Shown here: in pieces, positions 51,846 through 61,175 of the stretch
Layout: each line of letters starts with the position of its first letter
Numbering within the stretch: position 1 is the stretch's first letter
NCBI RefSeq assembly: GCF_016907515.1
Contig: NZ_JAFBBY010000001.1
Location: forward strand, 2,852,001-2,916,000
Direction: 5' to 3'
Origin: Nocardioides nitrophenolicus
Lineage (GTDB): Bacteria > Actinomycetota > Actinomycetes > Propionibacteriales > Nocardioidaceae
DNA: 64,000 bases
Program-made: the position numbers and the translations under genes
Notes under the pieces: model-generated
What the model was told of the DNA's origin: nothing
Databases searched by the model: none
Seen by the model: the letters and a program-made list of their open reading frames with translations, nothing else

Positions 51846-52811
51846 ATGCGCGCAGTCCAGGTCGTCACCACCACCGGCCCCGCCGACATCGCCGTGCGGG
51901 ACCTGCCCGACCCCACGCCTGGGCCCGACGACGTGCTCGTCGAGGTGCACAGCGTGGGTGCCTCGTTCCCCGACCTGCTGCTCAGCCGCGGCCAGTACCA
52001 GCTGCGCCCCGAGCCCCCGTTCACCCTCGGCGTCGACTACGCCGGCGTCGTGGTGTCCGGCCCGGGCTTCGAGCCGGGCCAGCGGGTCGCCGGCGTCGGT
52101 GGGTACGGCGGCGCGGCCGAGCTGGTCGCCGGACCCCGGTGGTCGACCTTCGCACTGCCCGACGAGATGTCCTTCGACGAGGGCGCGGCGCTGCCGATGA
52201 ACTACCTCACCGCGCTGTTCGCCCTCGAGGAGCGAGCCGGCCTGCGGGCCGGCGAGACGGTGCTGGTCCACGGCGCGGCCGGCGGGGTCGGCACCGCGAC
52301 CATCCAGGTGGCGAAGGCCCTCGGCGCGCGCACCATCGCGGTCACCAGCACCGAGGAGAAGGCCGCCTTCGCGCGGTCCGCCGGCGCCGACGAGACGGTG
52401 CTCTTCGACGGCTTCAAGGACGCCGCGCTCGAGCTCACCGGCGGCACCGGCGTCGACGTCGTCCTCGACGTGGTCGGTGGCGAGGCGTTCACCGACTCGC
52501 TGCGTGCCCTCGCGCCCCAGGGCCGGCTGCTCGTCGTCGGCTTCGCCGCCGGCACCGGCATTCCCGAGGTCAAGGTCAACCGGCTGCTGCTCAACAACAT
52601 CGACGTGCGCGGCGTCGGGTGGGGCGCCTACGCCTTCGCGCGGCCGGAGTACCTCCAGCAGCAGTGGGCCCGGCTGGTGCCGATGATCGAAGCCGGCGTG
52701 GTGAAGCCTCCGATCGGCCAGGTCTACCCGATGACGGAGTTCGGTCGCGCGCTGAGCGACATGGACGGGCGGGCCGCGCTCGGCAAGCTCGTGGTGCGCC
52801 TGCGCGACTGA
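51846..52811 (+). CDS. NADPH:quinone oxidoreductase (zinc-free MDR family)
   Basis: A 321-residue medium-chain reductase. The N-terminal GroES-like domain (PDVLV-EVHSVGASFPDLLL pattern, TLGVDYAGVV) lacks zinc ligands, and the Rossmann motif is HGAAGGVGTATIQVAKALGA. It resembles actinobacterial quinone reductase / crotonyl-type enzymes; the substrate is unknown. ATG 51846 gives the canonical N-terminus (MRAVQVVTTTGP). Confidence 0.92.
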   Translation: MRAVQVVTTTGPADIAVRDLPDPTPGPDDVLVEVHSVGASFPDLLLSRGQYQLRPEPPFTLGVDYAGVVVSGPGFEPGQRVAGVGGYGGAAELVAGPRWSTFALPDEMSFDEGAALPMNYLTALFALEERAGLRAGETVLVHGAAGGVGTATIQVAKALGARTIAVTSTEEKAAFARSAGADETVLFDGFKDAALELTGGTGVDVVLDVVGGEAFTDSLRALAPQGRLLVVGFAAGTGIPEVKVNRLLLNNIDVRGVGWGAYAFARPEYLQQQWARLVPMIEAGVVKPPIGQVYPMTEFGRALSDMDGRAALGKLVVRLRD

Positions 52812-52837
52812 CCGCGACCGACCCCGACTGACGCGCC

Positions 52838-54025
52838 GTGAAGGGGCCTTCCGCCTATCTCGCCACCTGGAACCACGGCAGCGCGGGCCGCGCCGCCCTG
52901 CTCCTGCTGGTCACCCATCTCGGTGCCGTGGCCGTCGCCTGGGGTGCGTGGGCGCTCTTCCTGCTCCCGGCGTTCTACGACGACCGGTTGCTCCCGGCCA
53001 TCGGGTCCTGGCTGTTCGCCCTGACGGCGTCGCTGTGGCTGATGCTGCGGTTCGGCTTCTGGGGGACGGTGGCGACCCGCGGCGTCGGACATGGCGAGGA
53101 GCTCCTCGCCACCTTCTCGCCGGGCAGGGCGGTCGCGGTCGGTCTGCTGCGCTGGGCGCTCCAGATCGTGATGATCGCCGGGGTCTTCGGCGCGGCGGTG
53201 CTCGTGTCGGTCGACGGCCGGTGGTGGCACCTGGTCGGCACCGCCGAGACCCGCGCGCTGGGCGATCGGGTGGCCGCCGTGCCGATCCCGGCGGACTGGG
53301 AGCTCGACCGCACCGAGAAGGGCGACGACGGCGGCAACCACCACCCGAACCTGCGCTACTGGCTGACCTATGACGTGCCGACGACGTACGACTTCGACGA
53401 CCTGCGCGCCTGGCTGGCCGATCCCGCGTGGGCCGACAACCCCGCCGGCGCGTCCTTCGGTGCGCTCCGGGTGGTGAGCTGCGACCGCGCCGACCAGACC
53501 TGCCGCGCGCAGCTGGTGCCTCCTCCCGGCGATCCGGTGGAGCACTTCGTGCGCGCCGAGCTGCGCCCGCCGGCGTACGACGGCGATGCGGCGGAGGTGG
53601 ACCTCCAGGTGACCTATCGGCAGTACGTCGAGCCCCACTGGGAGGTCGACCACCGGGTGGTCGCCCGGGGCCGGGCGATCCCGGTGCCGGCCGACTGGGT
53701 CCCGGACGACGAGGACGCCTCGGACAACGACGCGGGACAGTACTTCACCCGCTCCTTCGGGGTGCCCTCCACCTACACGGGCGCGGACCTGCGGGCCTGG
53801 CTCACCGGACCGGACTTCACGGCGCCGGCCACCGGCCGGCCGTTCGGTGCGGTCACCCTCGACGAGTGCCGGGCGATGGACGCCGACACCGTGCGGTGTG
53901 CCGCGACCGTCGACGGAACCTGGTGGACCGACGGCTACGGCATCGAGCGCGCCCGGGACTGGGTCGAGGCGACGCTGCGCACCGACGACCACACCGTGCG
54001 GCTGAGCTTCCGGCGTACCGACTGA
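52838..54025 (+). CDS. Membrane protein with duplicated extracytoplasmic domain
   Basis: A 395-residue protein with three membrane segments in the first ~130 residues, followed by a soluble region containing two related repeats. The repeats begin AVPIPADWELDRTE (~150) and IPVPADWVPDDED (~280), and each contains an FDDLRAWLADP / TGADLRAWLTGP helix and a Cys pair. I recognise no family. GTG 52838 follows the quinone reductase by 26 bp, possibly in one transcript. Confidence 0.7.
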   Translation: MKGPSAYLATWNHGSAGRAALLLLVTHLGAVAVAWGAWALFLLPAFYDDRLLPAIGSWLFALTASLWLMLRFGFWGTVATRGVGHGEELLATFSPGRAVAVGLLRWALQIVMIAGVFGAAVLVSVDGRWWHLVGTAETRALGDRVAAVPIPADWELDRTEKGDDGGNHHPNLRYWLTYDVPTTYDFDDLRAWLADPAWADNPAGASFGALRVVSCDRADQTCRAQLVPPPGDPVEHFVRAELRPPAYDGDAAEVDLQVTYRQYVEPHWEVDHRVVARGRAIPVPADWVPDDEDASDNDAGQYFTRSFGVPSTYTGADLRAWLTGPDFTAPATGRPFGAVTLDECRAMDADTVRCAATVDGTWWTDGYGIERARDWVEATLRTDDHTVRLSFRRTD

Positions 54026-54044
54026 CCGGCCGCCCGGGCGACGC

Positions 54045-54551
54045 TCAGCGGCGACGGACCAGGTCGATGGTCCACCACAGCTGGGACCCGACGGACTGCA
54101 CGCCGAGGCCGACCAGCCGCATCCGGCAGTCGAGCAGCAGGGCGCGGTGGGGCGGGCTGGCGAGCCAGCGGTCGAGGGCGCCCCGGGCGCTCATCGGGCC
54201 CATCGCGATCACCTCGCCCATCAGTGCCGCGTCGCGGTAGCCGGCGGCGGCGATCCGCTCGCGCAGCTCCGCCTCGCCCGCGACCTGGTGGGACAGGCTG
54301 CGCTGGGCGGCCATGGCGGCCGAGTGCGCGCTCGCCGACCCGTGCAGCCCGGCACGGGGCTTGAGCCGGCGACAGCCGGCCTGGCGCCGGGCGTGGTTGA
54401 CCTGGCCGAGCAGCCGGACCTCGATCCGCGCGGTGTCCGGACCGTCGTCCGGGCGCGGGGGAGCAGGGCGCGACGACGCGGGGACCGCCGTCAGCAGGAC
54501 CGCCGCGAGGACGGCCAGGGGAAGCAATGCCGAGCGCACGGGGAGCATCAT
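54045..54551 (-). CDS. CAP-domain (SCP/PR1) secreted protein, first of three
   Basis: A 168-residue exported protein: signal peptide (SALLPLAVLAAVLLTAVPASSRP) and a CAP domain with LLGQVNHARRQAGC, HSAAMAAQRSLSHQ and SPPHRALLLDCRMRLVGLGV. The conserved His/Glu cavity residues seem partly kept. CAP proteins in bacteria are secreted and of poorly defined function (possible lipid or peptidoglycan binding). Two consecutive ATG codons (54551, 54548) are possible starts. It is the most divergent of the three tandem paralogues. Confidence 0.85.
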   Translation of the reverse strand: MMLPVRSALLPLAVLAAVLLTAVPASSRPAPPRPDDGPDTARIEVRLLGQVNHARRQAGCRRLKPRAGLHGSASAHSAAMAAQRSLSHQVAGEAELRERIAAAGYRDAALMGEVIAMGPMSARGALDRWLASPPHRALLLDCRMRLVGLGVQSVGSQLWWTIDLVRRR

Positions 54552-54586
54552 GGCGGGCCGGGAGCCGTCTTGTCGCCGGTTTCGGG

Positions 54587-55243
54587 TCAGCGGCGCGCGA
54601 AGTCCTGGGTCCACCAGACCCGGTCGCCCTGGACGACGACCCCGACGCCGAGGTGGCGCAGCCGGCAGTCCAGGATGTTCGCGCGGTGCCCGGCGCTGGC
54701 CATCCATGCCTGCATCACCGCGCGCGGGGTGGGGAACCCGGTGGCGACGTTCTCGGCGACCTGACGCCAGCCGCGGTAGCCGGCGAAGGTGATCCGGTCG
54801 CCCAGGCCCGCCTCGCCGGGCAGGTAGTGGGTCATCGTGCGGTACTGAGCCATCCCCACGCTGTGCGTGCGCGCCGAGGTCCGCAGCCGCTCGTTGGACC
54901 GCAGCGGCCGGCAGCCGGCGCGGGCCCGCCGCTTGTTGACCAGCGTCACCACCCGGTCCTCCAGGTCGGCGGCCACGGTCATCGGCATCGGCGGCTGCGG
55001 GGCGGTGCCGGGGCTCGGCTCCGGCGCCGGCACCGTCTGCTGGCCGCCGAGCAGCGCGGCGAGCAGGCCGGCGAGCAGGTTGGTGAGCGTCCCGGTCAGG
55101 GTGGGACCGTCGGCCGAGGCGACGACGGCGGGGGTGCTCGGCGCGGCCGCGGCGGGCGCGCTCGGCAGGGCGGCCGACAGCGTGATCACGACCGCGAGGG
55201 CGGCCAGGGCGACCGGTCGTGGGCAGCGCAGCGGCATGCGCAC
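54587..55243 (-). CDS. CAP-domain secreted protein, second of three
   Basis: A 218-residue exported protein. A signal peptide (VALAALAVVITLSAALPSAPAAAAP) is followed by a Pro-rich linker and a CAP domain: LEDRVVTLVNKRRARAGC, HSVGMAQYRTMTHYL, AGYRGWRQVAENVATGF and SAGHRANILDCRLRHLGVG. It is clearly paralogous to the next gene. GTG 55243 or ATG 55237 is the start. An AGTCC/GGACT palindrome lies in the spacer (55296-55313). Confidence 0.88.
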   Translation of the reverse strand: MRMPLRCPRPVALAALAVVITLSAALPSAPAAAAPSTPAVVASADGPTLTGTLTNLLAGLLAALLGGQQTVPAPEPSPGTAPQPPMPMTVAADLEDRVVTLVNKRRARAGCRPLRSNERLRTSARTHSVGMAQYRTMTHYLPGEAGLGDRITFAGYRGWRQVAENVATGFPTPRAVMQAWMASAGHRANILDCRLRHLGVGVVVQGDRVWWTQDFARR

Positions 55244-55342
55244 GATCGTGCGACGGCGGGGTACGCCGGCGCGTCGGTGCTCCGGGCAGGCTCCGCTAGT
55301 CCCGAAGGACTAGGCGGGCGCGGCGATCGTCCCGGGACGGTG

Positions 55343-55876
55343 TCAGCGCAGCCCGAAGTCCTGGGTCCACCACAGCTGGTCGGCGTCCAGCACCACGCCC
55401 ACGCCGATCTCCCGGAGCCGGCAGTTGAGGATGTTCTGCCGGTGGCTGGGGCTGTTCATCCAGGCGTTCATCACCGACTCCGGCGAGCTGAACCCGCGCG
55501 CGATGTTCTCCGCGACCAGCCGCCACCCGCGGTAGCCGGCCCTGGTGATCCGGGTCGAGAACTTGGCCTCGCCGGGGAGCTGGTGCGACATCACGCCCGC
55601 CCGCGCCATCGCGATGGTGTGCTGACGGGCCGCCTTGCGCAGCTGCTTGGCCGGCTTGAGCGCCCGGCAGCCGTTGCCGGCGCGCTGCTCGTTGACCAGC
55701 TGGACGACCCGGTCCTCGAGGTCGCGCTGGACCAGTTTGCGGGTGGGGACGACGTCCGGCGCGACCGGGCGCAGCAGGGCCGCGGCCGTCGTACCGGTCC
55801 CGGCGTCGGCGGCCGTCGGCGCCAGCAGGCCCAGGCCGAGCACGAGGCACGGCACGAGAGCGAGCAGGCGGGTCAT
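55343..55876 (-). CDS. CAP-domain secreted protein, third of three
   Basis: A 177-residue exported protein with signal peptide (RLLALVPCLVLGLGLLAPTAADA) and CAP domain: LEDRVVQLVNEQRAGNGC, HTIAMARAGVMSHQL, AGYRGWRLVAENIARGF and SPSHRQNILNCRLREIGVG. The domain matches the second paralogue closely, indicating tandem duplication. All three genes have the same direction and own spacers. A GGGACG/CGTCCC palindrome lies upstream (55929-55942). Confidence 0.88.
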   Translation of the reverse strand: MTRLLALVPCLVLGLGLLAPTAADAGTGTTAAALLRPVAPDVVPTRKLVQRDLEDRVVQLVNEQRAGNGCRALKPAKQLRKAARQHTIAMARAGVMSHQLPGEAKFSTRITRAGYRGWRLVAENIARGFSSPESVMNAWMNSPSHRQNILNCRLREIGVGVVLDADQLWWTQDFGLR

Positions 55877-55963
55877 GAGGGCCCGATCGGTGCCCCTTCA
55901 GCCGTCCTGAGCGTCCGCTGCCCAAATCGGGACGTTCGTCCCCGGTCGACTCCCGGCGGCGGG

Positions 55964-57625
55964 TCAGCTCAGCGGTCCGCGCACGAAGACGTCCTCGGTG
56001 CCATTGGCGTCGGTGGCGCCACCCACCAGGTTCGCGGCGTACGAGCTGAAGGCGGCGTGGCTTCCCGAGCCCGAGAGCGTCACCGAGAGCGCGGCGCCGG
56101 TCGGTGCCCCGGCGAGGGCCGGGGCCAGGTCGGTGAACTGGCCCGTGGCGCGGGTCCAGAGCATCGGGGAGCCGATGAAGGTGCCGGCGCCGGTGAGGTC
56201 GTCCGGGCGGCCGAGGAAGGCGATCCGGCTGCCGTCGGTGGACATGGAGGGGTTGTAGGCGCTCGAGCTGCCGGGGCCGGTCCCGGTCGGTCGGCTCACC
56301 AGGACCTGGCTGCCCGGCGCGTCCCGGCTCCACAGGAAGACGTCCTTGTTGGTGTCGCCGTCGGGTGTCGCGAGCACGTTGGTGGCGTCGGTCTCGTAGG
56401 CGACGAGGCTCCCGTCGGCGGAGAGCGTCGGCCAGAAGGCGCCCTCGGTGCCACCGGTGCCCGCGGTCAGGCCGCCGTGGGCGGTCGAGACGAGCACCGG
56501 CTCCGTGGTCGCGATCATCGTGGCATCCCAGAGGAAGACGTCGCTCTTGCCGTTGGCGTCCTCCTGGCCGCCCGGCATGCCGACCAGGTTCGAGGCCTTC
56601 GACTCGTAGGCCACGTGCAGGCCGTCGGCGGAGATGGCGGGGAACCGCGAGGCGCCGTTGGCTGCGGTGGCGCCGTGCGAGACCAGGGTGAAGCCGCTGC
56701 CCTGGCGCCACAGGAAGATGTCGCTCGCGGCGGGCGCGCCCGGTCCGGCGATGGTGGTGGCCGTGGACGCGAAGGCGATCGCGGAGCCGTCGGCGGAGAT
56801 GACGGGGTCGGTGACGCCGTCGTCGAGGCTGTCCGGAGTCAGCCGCTGGAGCAGATCGGTCGTGCGGTCCCAGCGCCACAGCGAGTCCGGGCCCACCCCG
56901 CTCACCCCGCCGAGCTGGTTCGCGCCGCTCTGGAAGGTGACATACCGCCCGTCACCGGAGATCGCCGGGTCGCGCGAGGAAGCCAGCCCCGGCGTGCCGT
57001 CGGCACGGTGCGAGACCAGGGTGAGCGCGTCCGTGGTGCGGTCCCACAGGTAGACCTGCCACAGCCCGCCGCTGCCACCCGGCAGCAGGTCGGTGGCGGT
57101 GGACTCGAACACGACGAACCGGCCATCGGCCGAGATCGAGGCGTCGGTCGAAGCCTGGTCACCCGCGGTCGCCCCACCCGGGCGGTGCGAGACCAGCCGG
57201 GTGGCGAGCGGCTCGGGGACGCTCGGCGCACCGCCCGGCGTGCGTCCGGTGAGGGTGAACGCCGCGCCCCGTCGGCCCGGCGTACCGCCCCGGCGCGCGA
57301 GCACCACCCGGTACGTCGCCACGCCGGGAGCGACGGAGACGGCGAACCGGACTTTGCGGACCGCCCCCGTGCGCGGCAGCCGCCGGGTGGCGACCTTCGT
57401 CCACACGGCACCCGTCCGGCGCTGGAGGCTCACCCGCTGGCGGGCGGCACCGCCGCGGACCCGCACCGTCGCGACGACCGTCGTACCGGCGGCGACGTCG
57501 GTGGCCGACAGGGCCACCCGGACCGTGGGGCGCGCCACCGCCGTCGACGACGGGGCGGGCCCGAGGACGAGGGCCAGGGTGACGACGAGCGCGACGACGA
57601 GCGGCAGGTGGCGACGGGGGACCAT
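55964..57625 (-). CDS. Secreted PD40-type beta-propeller protein
   Basis: A 553-residue exported protein. The signal peptide (LVVALVVTLALVLGP) is followed by an Ig-like domain (~35-125) and a seven- or six-bladed propeller of TolB/PD40 repeats. Each blade has the pattern ISADGRFVVFESTATDL or SADGSLVAYETDATNV with a DVFLWDRTT strand. The blades probably bind a protein or glycan outside the cell. I do not recognise a more specific family. Confidence 0.82.
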   Translation of the reverse strand: MVPRRHLPLVVALVVTLALVLGPAPSSTAVARPTVRVALSATDVAAGTTVVATVRVRGGAARQRVSLQRRTGAVWTKVATRRLPRTGAVRKVRFAVSVAPGVATYRVVLARRGGTPGRRGAAFTLTGRTPGGAPSVPEPLATRLVSHRPGGATAGDQASTDASISADGRFVVFESTATDLLPGGSGGLWQVYLWDRTTDALTLVSHRADGTPGLASSRDPAISGDGRYVTFQSGANQLGGVSGVGPDSLWRWDRTTDLLQRLTPDSLDDGVTDPVISADGSAIAFASTATTIAGPGAPAASDIFLWRQGSGFTLVSHGATAANGASRFPAISADGLHVAYESKASNLVGMPGGQEDANGKSDVFLWDATMIATTEPVLVSTAHGGLTAGTGGTEGAFWPTLSADGSLVAYETDATNVLATPDGDTNKDVFLWSRDAPGSQVLVSRPTGTGPGSSSAYNPSMSTDGSRIAFLGRPDDLTGAGTFIGSPMLWTRATGQFTDLAPALAGAPTGAALSVTLSGSGSHAAFSSYAANLVGGATDANGTEDVFVRGPLS

Positions 57626-57697
57626 GGAGCCAGCGTGGCCGCGCGGGGGCCCGATGTCCTGAGCAACGATTACTCATTCGGGTCTACGCTCACGACC

Positions 57698-59683
57698 GTG
57701 AGCATCCTCGACGACGCCCGACCGGGCATGGACCTCGACATCCGCCCGCAGGACGACCTCTTCGGCCACGTCAACGGCACCTGGCTGACCGAGGCCGAGA
57801 TCCCCTCCGACCGCTCCAGCTGGGGTCCCTTCGTCCAGCTCGCCGACCAGGCCGAGGAGGACGTGCGGGCCATCATCACCGAGCTGGCCGCGGCGTCCGC
57901 CGGTGGCGACGGCGGTGCCGGCGCGGGCGACGGGGGCGGCAACGAGGACGCCCGCAAGATCGCCGACCTGTTCAACTCCTTCATGGACACCGAGCGGGTC
58001 GAGGCCGCCGGGCTCGCGCCGGCCCAGCCGCTGATCGCCGCCGTCGCCGGGCTGCGCGACATCCGCGACCTGGCCGCCTTCCTCGGCGAGTTCGAGCGGA
58101 TCGGCGGCTACGGCCTGTTCGGCTCGTACGTCGACACCGACAGCCGTCAGTCCGACCGCTACCTGTTCCACGTGACGCAGGGCGGTCTCGGCCTGCCCGA
58201 CGAGTCGTACTACCGCGACGAGAAGTTCGCCGAGATCCGCACCGCCTACGTCGCCTACCTCGCCCGGCTGCTTACCCTCGGCGCGCACCCCGACCCCGAG
58301 GCCGCGGCCCAGCGCATCCTCGACCTCGACACCGCCCTCGCCCAGGGACACTGGGAGCGGGCCGAGACGCGCGACGTCCAGAAGACCTACAACCTGCTGA
58401 CCGCCGACGAGCTCGAGGCGCTGTGCCCGGCGTTCGACTGGGACGCCTACGTCACCAACCTCGGCGGGTTCCTCAGCGGCCCGCACGCCACCATCGCCGA
58501 GGTCGTGGTGCGCCAGCCGTCGTACCTCGAGCACCTCTCGGGCGTCCTCGAGGCGACGCCCATCGAGACCTGGCGCGACTGGTTCCTCTCGCGGGTGCTG
58601 CGCTCGGCGGCGCCGTACCTCACCGACGCGTTCGTCGAGACCAACTTCGACTTCTACGGCCGCACCCTCTCCGGGACCCCCGAGCTGCGGGCCCGCTGGA
58701 AGCGCGCGGTCTCGTTCGTCGAGGGTGCGATGGGCGAGGCCGTCGGCAAGGAGTACGTCGCGCGGCACTTCCCGCCCGCCAGCAAGGCGATGATGGACGA
58801 CCTGGTCGCCAACCTGCTCGCCGCGTACCGCCAGTCGATCAGCAAGCTGGACTGGATGACCGACGAGACCAAGGAGCGGGCCTACGAGAAGCTCGCCACC
58901 TTCCGGCCCAAGATCGGCTACCCGGAGCGCTTCCGCGACTACGGCGCCCTGGTCGTCGTACCTGACGACCTGGTCGCCAACGCCCAGGCCGCCGCCGGCT
59001 TCGAGACCGACCGCCAGCTCGCCAAGATCGGCTCGCCCGTCGACCGCGACGAGTGGTTCATGCTCCCGCAGACCGTCAACGCCTACTACAACCCCGGCAC
59101 CAACGAGATCTGCTTCCCCGCCGGCATCCTGCAGAAGCCCTTCTTCAGCCCCGACGCGCTCGAGGCCGAGAACTACGGCGGCATCGGCGCGGTCATCGGC
59201 CACGAGATCGGCCACGGCTTCGACGACCAGGGCGCGCAGTACGACGGCGACGGCAACCTCAACGACTGGTGGACCGCCGACGACAAGGCCGCCTTCGAGG
59301 TCAAGTCGAAGGCCCTGATCGCCCAGTACGACGGGTTCTCCCCGCGCAACCTGCCCGGCGAGCACGTCAACGGCGCCCTCACCGTCGGCGAGAACATCGG
59401 CGACCTCGGCGGCCTCACCATCGCCCACACCGCCTTCGAGATCGCCCAGGGCGGCTCCGCGTCGCTCGAGGACCGCACCAGGCTCTTCCTCAACTGGGCC
59501 TACGTGTGGCGCACCAAGCGCCGCCTCGAGCAGGAGCAGCAGTACCTCACCATCGACCCGCACAGCCCGCCGGAGTTCCGCGCCAACATCGTGCGTAACC
59601 TCGACGAGTTCCACGAGGTGTTCGGCACCGCACCCGGCGACGGGCTGTGGCTGGACCCCGCGGACCGGGTGCGCATCTGGTGA
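57698..59683 (+). CDS. M13-family metallopeptidase (neprilysin/PepO-like)
   Basis: A 661-residue zinc endopeptidase with full M13 length. The zinc site is H502EIGH506 in VIGHEIGHGFDDQG, the third ligand is in GENIGDLGGL, and NAYYNPGTNEICFPAGI is the substrate-binding motif. No signal peptide is present, so it is likely cytoplasmic like PepO. An Ala/Gly insert (SAGGDGGAGAGDGGGNED) near residue 68 is a disordered loop. GTG 57698 is chosen because conserved homology begins soon after. The stop is overlapped by the next gene. Confidence 0.93.
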   Translation: MSILDDARPGMDLDIRPQDDLFGHVNGTWLTEAEIPSDRSSWGPFVQLADQAEEDVRAIITELAAASAGGDGGAGAGDGGGNEDARKIADLFNSFMDTERVEAAGLAPAQPLIAAVAGLRDIRDLAAFLGEFERIGGYGLFGSYVDTDSRQSDRYLFHVTQGGLGLPDESYYRDEKFAEIRTAYVAYLARLLTLGAHPDPEAAAQRILDLDTALAQGHWERAETRDVQKTYNLLTADELEALCPAFDWDAYVTNLGGFLSGPHATIAEVVVRQPSYLEHLSGVLEATPIETWRDWFLSRVLRSAAPYLTDAFVETNFDFYGRTLSGTPELRARWKRAVSFVEGAMGEAVGKEYVARHFPPASKAMMDDLVANLLAAYRQSISKLDWMTDETKERAYEKLATFRPKIGYPERFRDYGALVVVPDDLVANAQAAAGFETDRQLAKIGSPVDRDEWFMLPQTVNAYYNPGTNEICFPAGILQKPFFSPDALEAENYGGIGAVIGHEIGHGFDDQGAQYDGDGNLNDWWTADDKAAFEVKSKALIAQYDGFSPRNLPGEHVNGALTVGENIGDLGGLTIAHTAFEIAQGGSASLEDRTRLFLNWAYVWRTKRRLEQEQQYLTIDPHSPPEFRANIVRNLDEFHEVFGTAPGDGLWLDPADRVRIW

Positions 59684-60453
59684 ACGGCGAGGCGCCTCGC
59701 GAACGCTCGGGCGGTTCGGGACGGTGGCCTCGCTACCAGCGGCCGAGGACCGATGACGTCGAGCGCGAGACGCGGGACGCCGCGGGACGTCCCCTGCCGG
59801 AGGCGTCCCCGGCGCCGTCCCCGGCGCCGAGCAGCGGGCGGGGACGCGGCGGTCGCGCACGTGACGGTCGGGGCCGGCGGGGCCGGCGGGGCCGGAAGCG
59901 TCTGGGCTCGGTCGTGGTGGTGCTGGCCGCCGTCGGGCTGGTGCGGGCCGTCAGCGGTGGGGAGCCGGCGCCGGAGCCGCTGCCGGCCGAGGAGCGCTAC
60001 CAGCCGATCGCGACCGCCGAGGGCTTCGCCGCGCTCGGTGCGGCACTGACCGCGCAGACCGGGAGCACCCAGATCCTCGAGCTGCGCGGCTACGGCACCG
60101 ACGAGATGCAGGTGACCGTGCCCCCGGCGCAGCCGGGCGACCTCGCCGAGGTGTGGCAGTGGGACGGTCGCACCCTGGAGAAGTGGATGGGCGAGCAGGC
60201 CGGCGACAAGCTGCCCTTCGCCCTCGCGGACGTCGACCCGGCCGTCCTGGTCGCGGTGGACCAGGACGCCCGCGGTCGCAGCGACGGGCGGATCAGCGAC
60301 AGCAGGTACGACGTCGAGAAGCCGGTCGACGAGTACGACCACTGGATCTACCTCAAGGTCTACGAGGTCGACCACGGCGGCGTCACGCTGTGGGCCGACC
60401 TCGACGGGGAGGTCCGGTCGGAGCTGGTCAACGAGAGCTGGCGCGACGACTGA
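59680..60453 (+). CDS. Single-span membrane protein, unknown function
   Basis: A 257-residue protein. A basic, Arg/Gly/Pro-rich cytoplasmic region (~1-70, GRRGRRGRKR) precedes one membrane span (~73-88, LGSVVVVLAAVGLVRAV). A ~160-residue extracytoplasmic domain follows with ILELRGYGTDEMQVTVPP and LWADLDGEVRSELV. GTG 59680 overlaps the M13 stop (GTGA), so it is coupled to the peptidase, but no functional link is known. Confidence 0.68.
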   Translation: MNGEAPRERSGGSGRWPRYQRPRTDDVERETRDAAGRPLPEASPAPSPAPSSGRGRGGRARDGRGRRGRRGRKRLGSVVVVLAAVGLVRAVSGGEPAPEPLPAEERYQPIATAEGFAALGAALTAQTGSTQILELRGYGTDEMQVTVPPAQPGDLAEVWQWDGRTLEKWMGEQAGDKLPFALADVDPAVLVAVDQDARGRSDGRISDSRYDVEKPVDEYDHWIYLKVYEVDHGGVTLWADLDGEVRSELVNESWRDD

Positions 60454-60503
60454 GCGGCCGCCCCCCAGCCGGTCGCTCGTCGTACTCGGCCGGGGAGGCC
60501 GGC

Positions 60504-61106
60504 TCAGTTGATCATGAAGGTGAAGCCCTGGTCCTTGATGGCGACGTCGTTGCCGCCCGACCGCTCGTAGGTGAATACGGCGAAGCCGCCCACGCAGTCG
60601 GTCTCGTTGGCCGCCCACACCTCGATGATGGCGTTGCTCTCGGAGCCCGCGCTGGTGGTGTCGTCCTGGTAGTTGGGCGTCGCGACGAGGACCGCGGTGG
60701 TGGCGTCGACGGGCGTCGGCGTCCCCGCGAGCCTGATGCAGAAGATGCCCGTGCCCAGCTTCGTCACCGTCGCCGTGACCCCGGCCGCGCCGCGGAAGCG
60801 GGCGAGGGCGCCGCCGCGGGTGACCAGGCCCGAGGCGCGGACTCCGGCCACGTCGTACCTCGCGGCTCGGCTGAGGTCGGTCGAGTCGAGCGATCCGTCG
60901 GCGACATCGGCACCCGCGAGCGACCCGTCGGCGACGTCGGCGCCGGTGAGGCTGTTGTTCTTGATGTCCTTGGTGGTGACGGTGTTGTTCTTGATCTGCT
61001 TGCCGGTGATCATCGCGCCGGCGACGGCGCCGCTGGTGCCGGCGGTGAGGACCAGGCCGGTGGCGACGGCGACGGCGGCGATGCCGGACTTGCTGACGAG
61101 GGTCAT
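60504..61106 (-). CDS. Secreted protein with short beta-helix-like repeats
   Basis: A 200-residue exported protein. A signal/anchor segment (GIAAVAVATGLVLTAGTSGAVAG) is followed by short pentapeptide-like repeats (KQIKNNTV, KDIKNNSL, ADVADGSL, ADVADGSL), typical of actinobacterial surface proteins. A C-terminal beta domain with a Cys pair (GIFCIRLAG, ETDCVGGFA) ends FTFMIN. No function is assigned. Confidence 0.75.
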   Translation of the reverse strand: MTLVSKSGIAAVAVATGLVLTAGTSGAVAGAMITGKQIKNNTVTTKDIKNNSLTGADVADGSLAGADVADGSLDSTDLSRAARYDVAGVRASGLVTRGGALARFRGAAGVTATVTKLGTGIFCIRLAGTPTPVDATTAVLVATPNYQDDTTSAGSESNAIIEVWAANETDCVGGFAVFTYERSGGNDVAIKDQGFTFMIN

Positions 61107-61175
61107 CAGGGCTCCTTGCGGGGTGGTGTGCCGGCCGGTGCCGGCCGGTTGCCGGTGGCCTTGCAGGTGGATGGG

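Noticed and set aside
54527..59683. Very long open frame of 1718 codons on the plus strand
   Set aside because: Its first two thirds run antisense through the CAP and propeller genes and show the Arg/Gly/Ala bias of high-GC shadow frames; only the M13 peptidase from 57698 is real.
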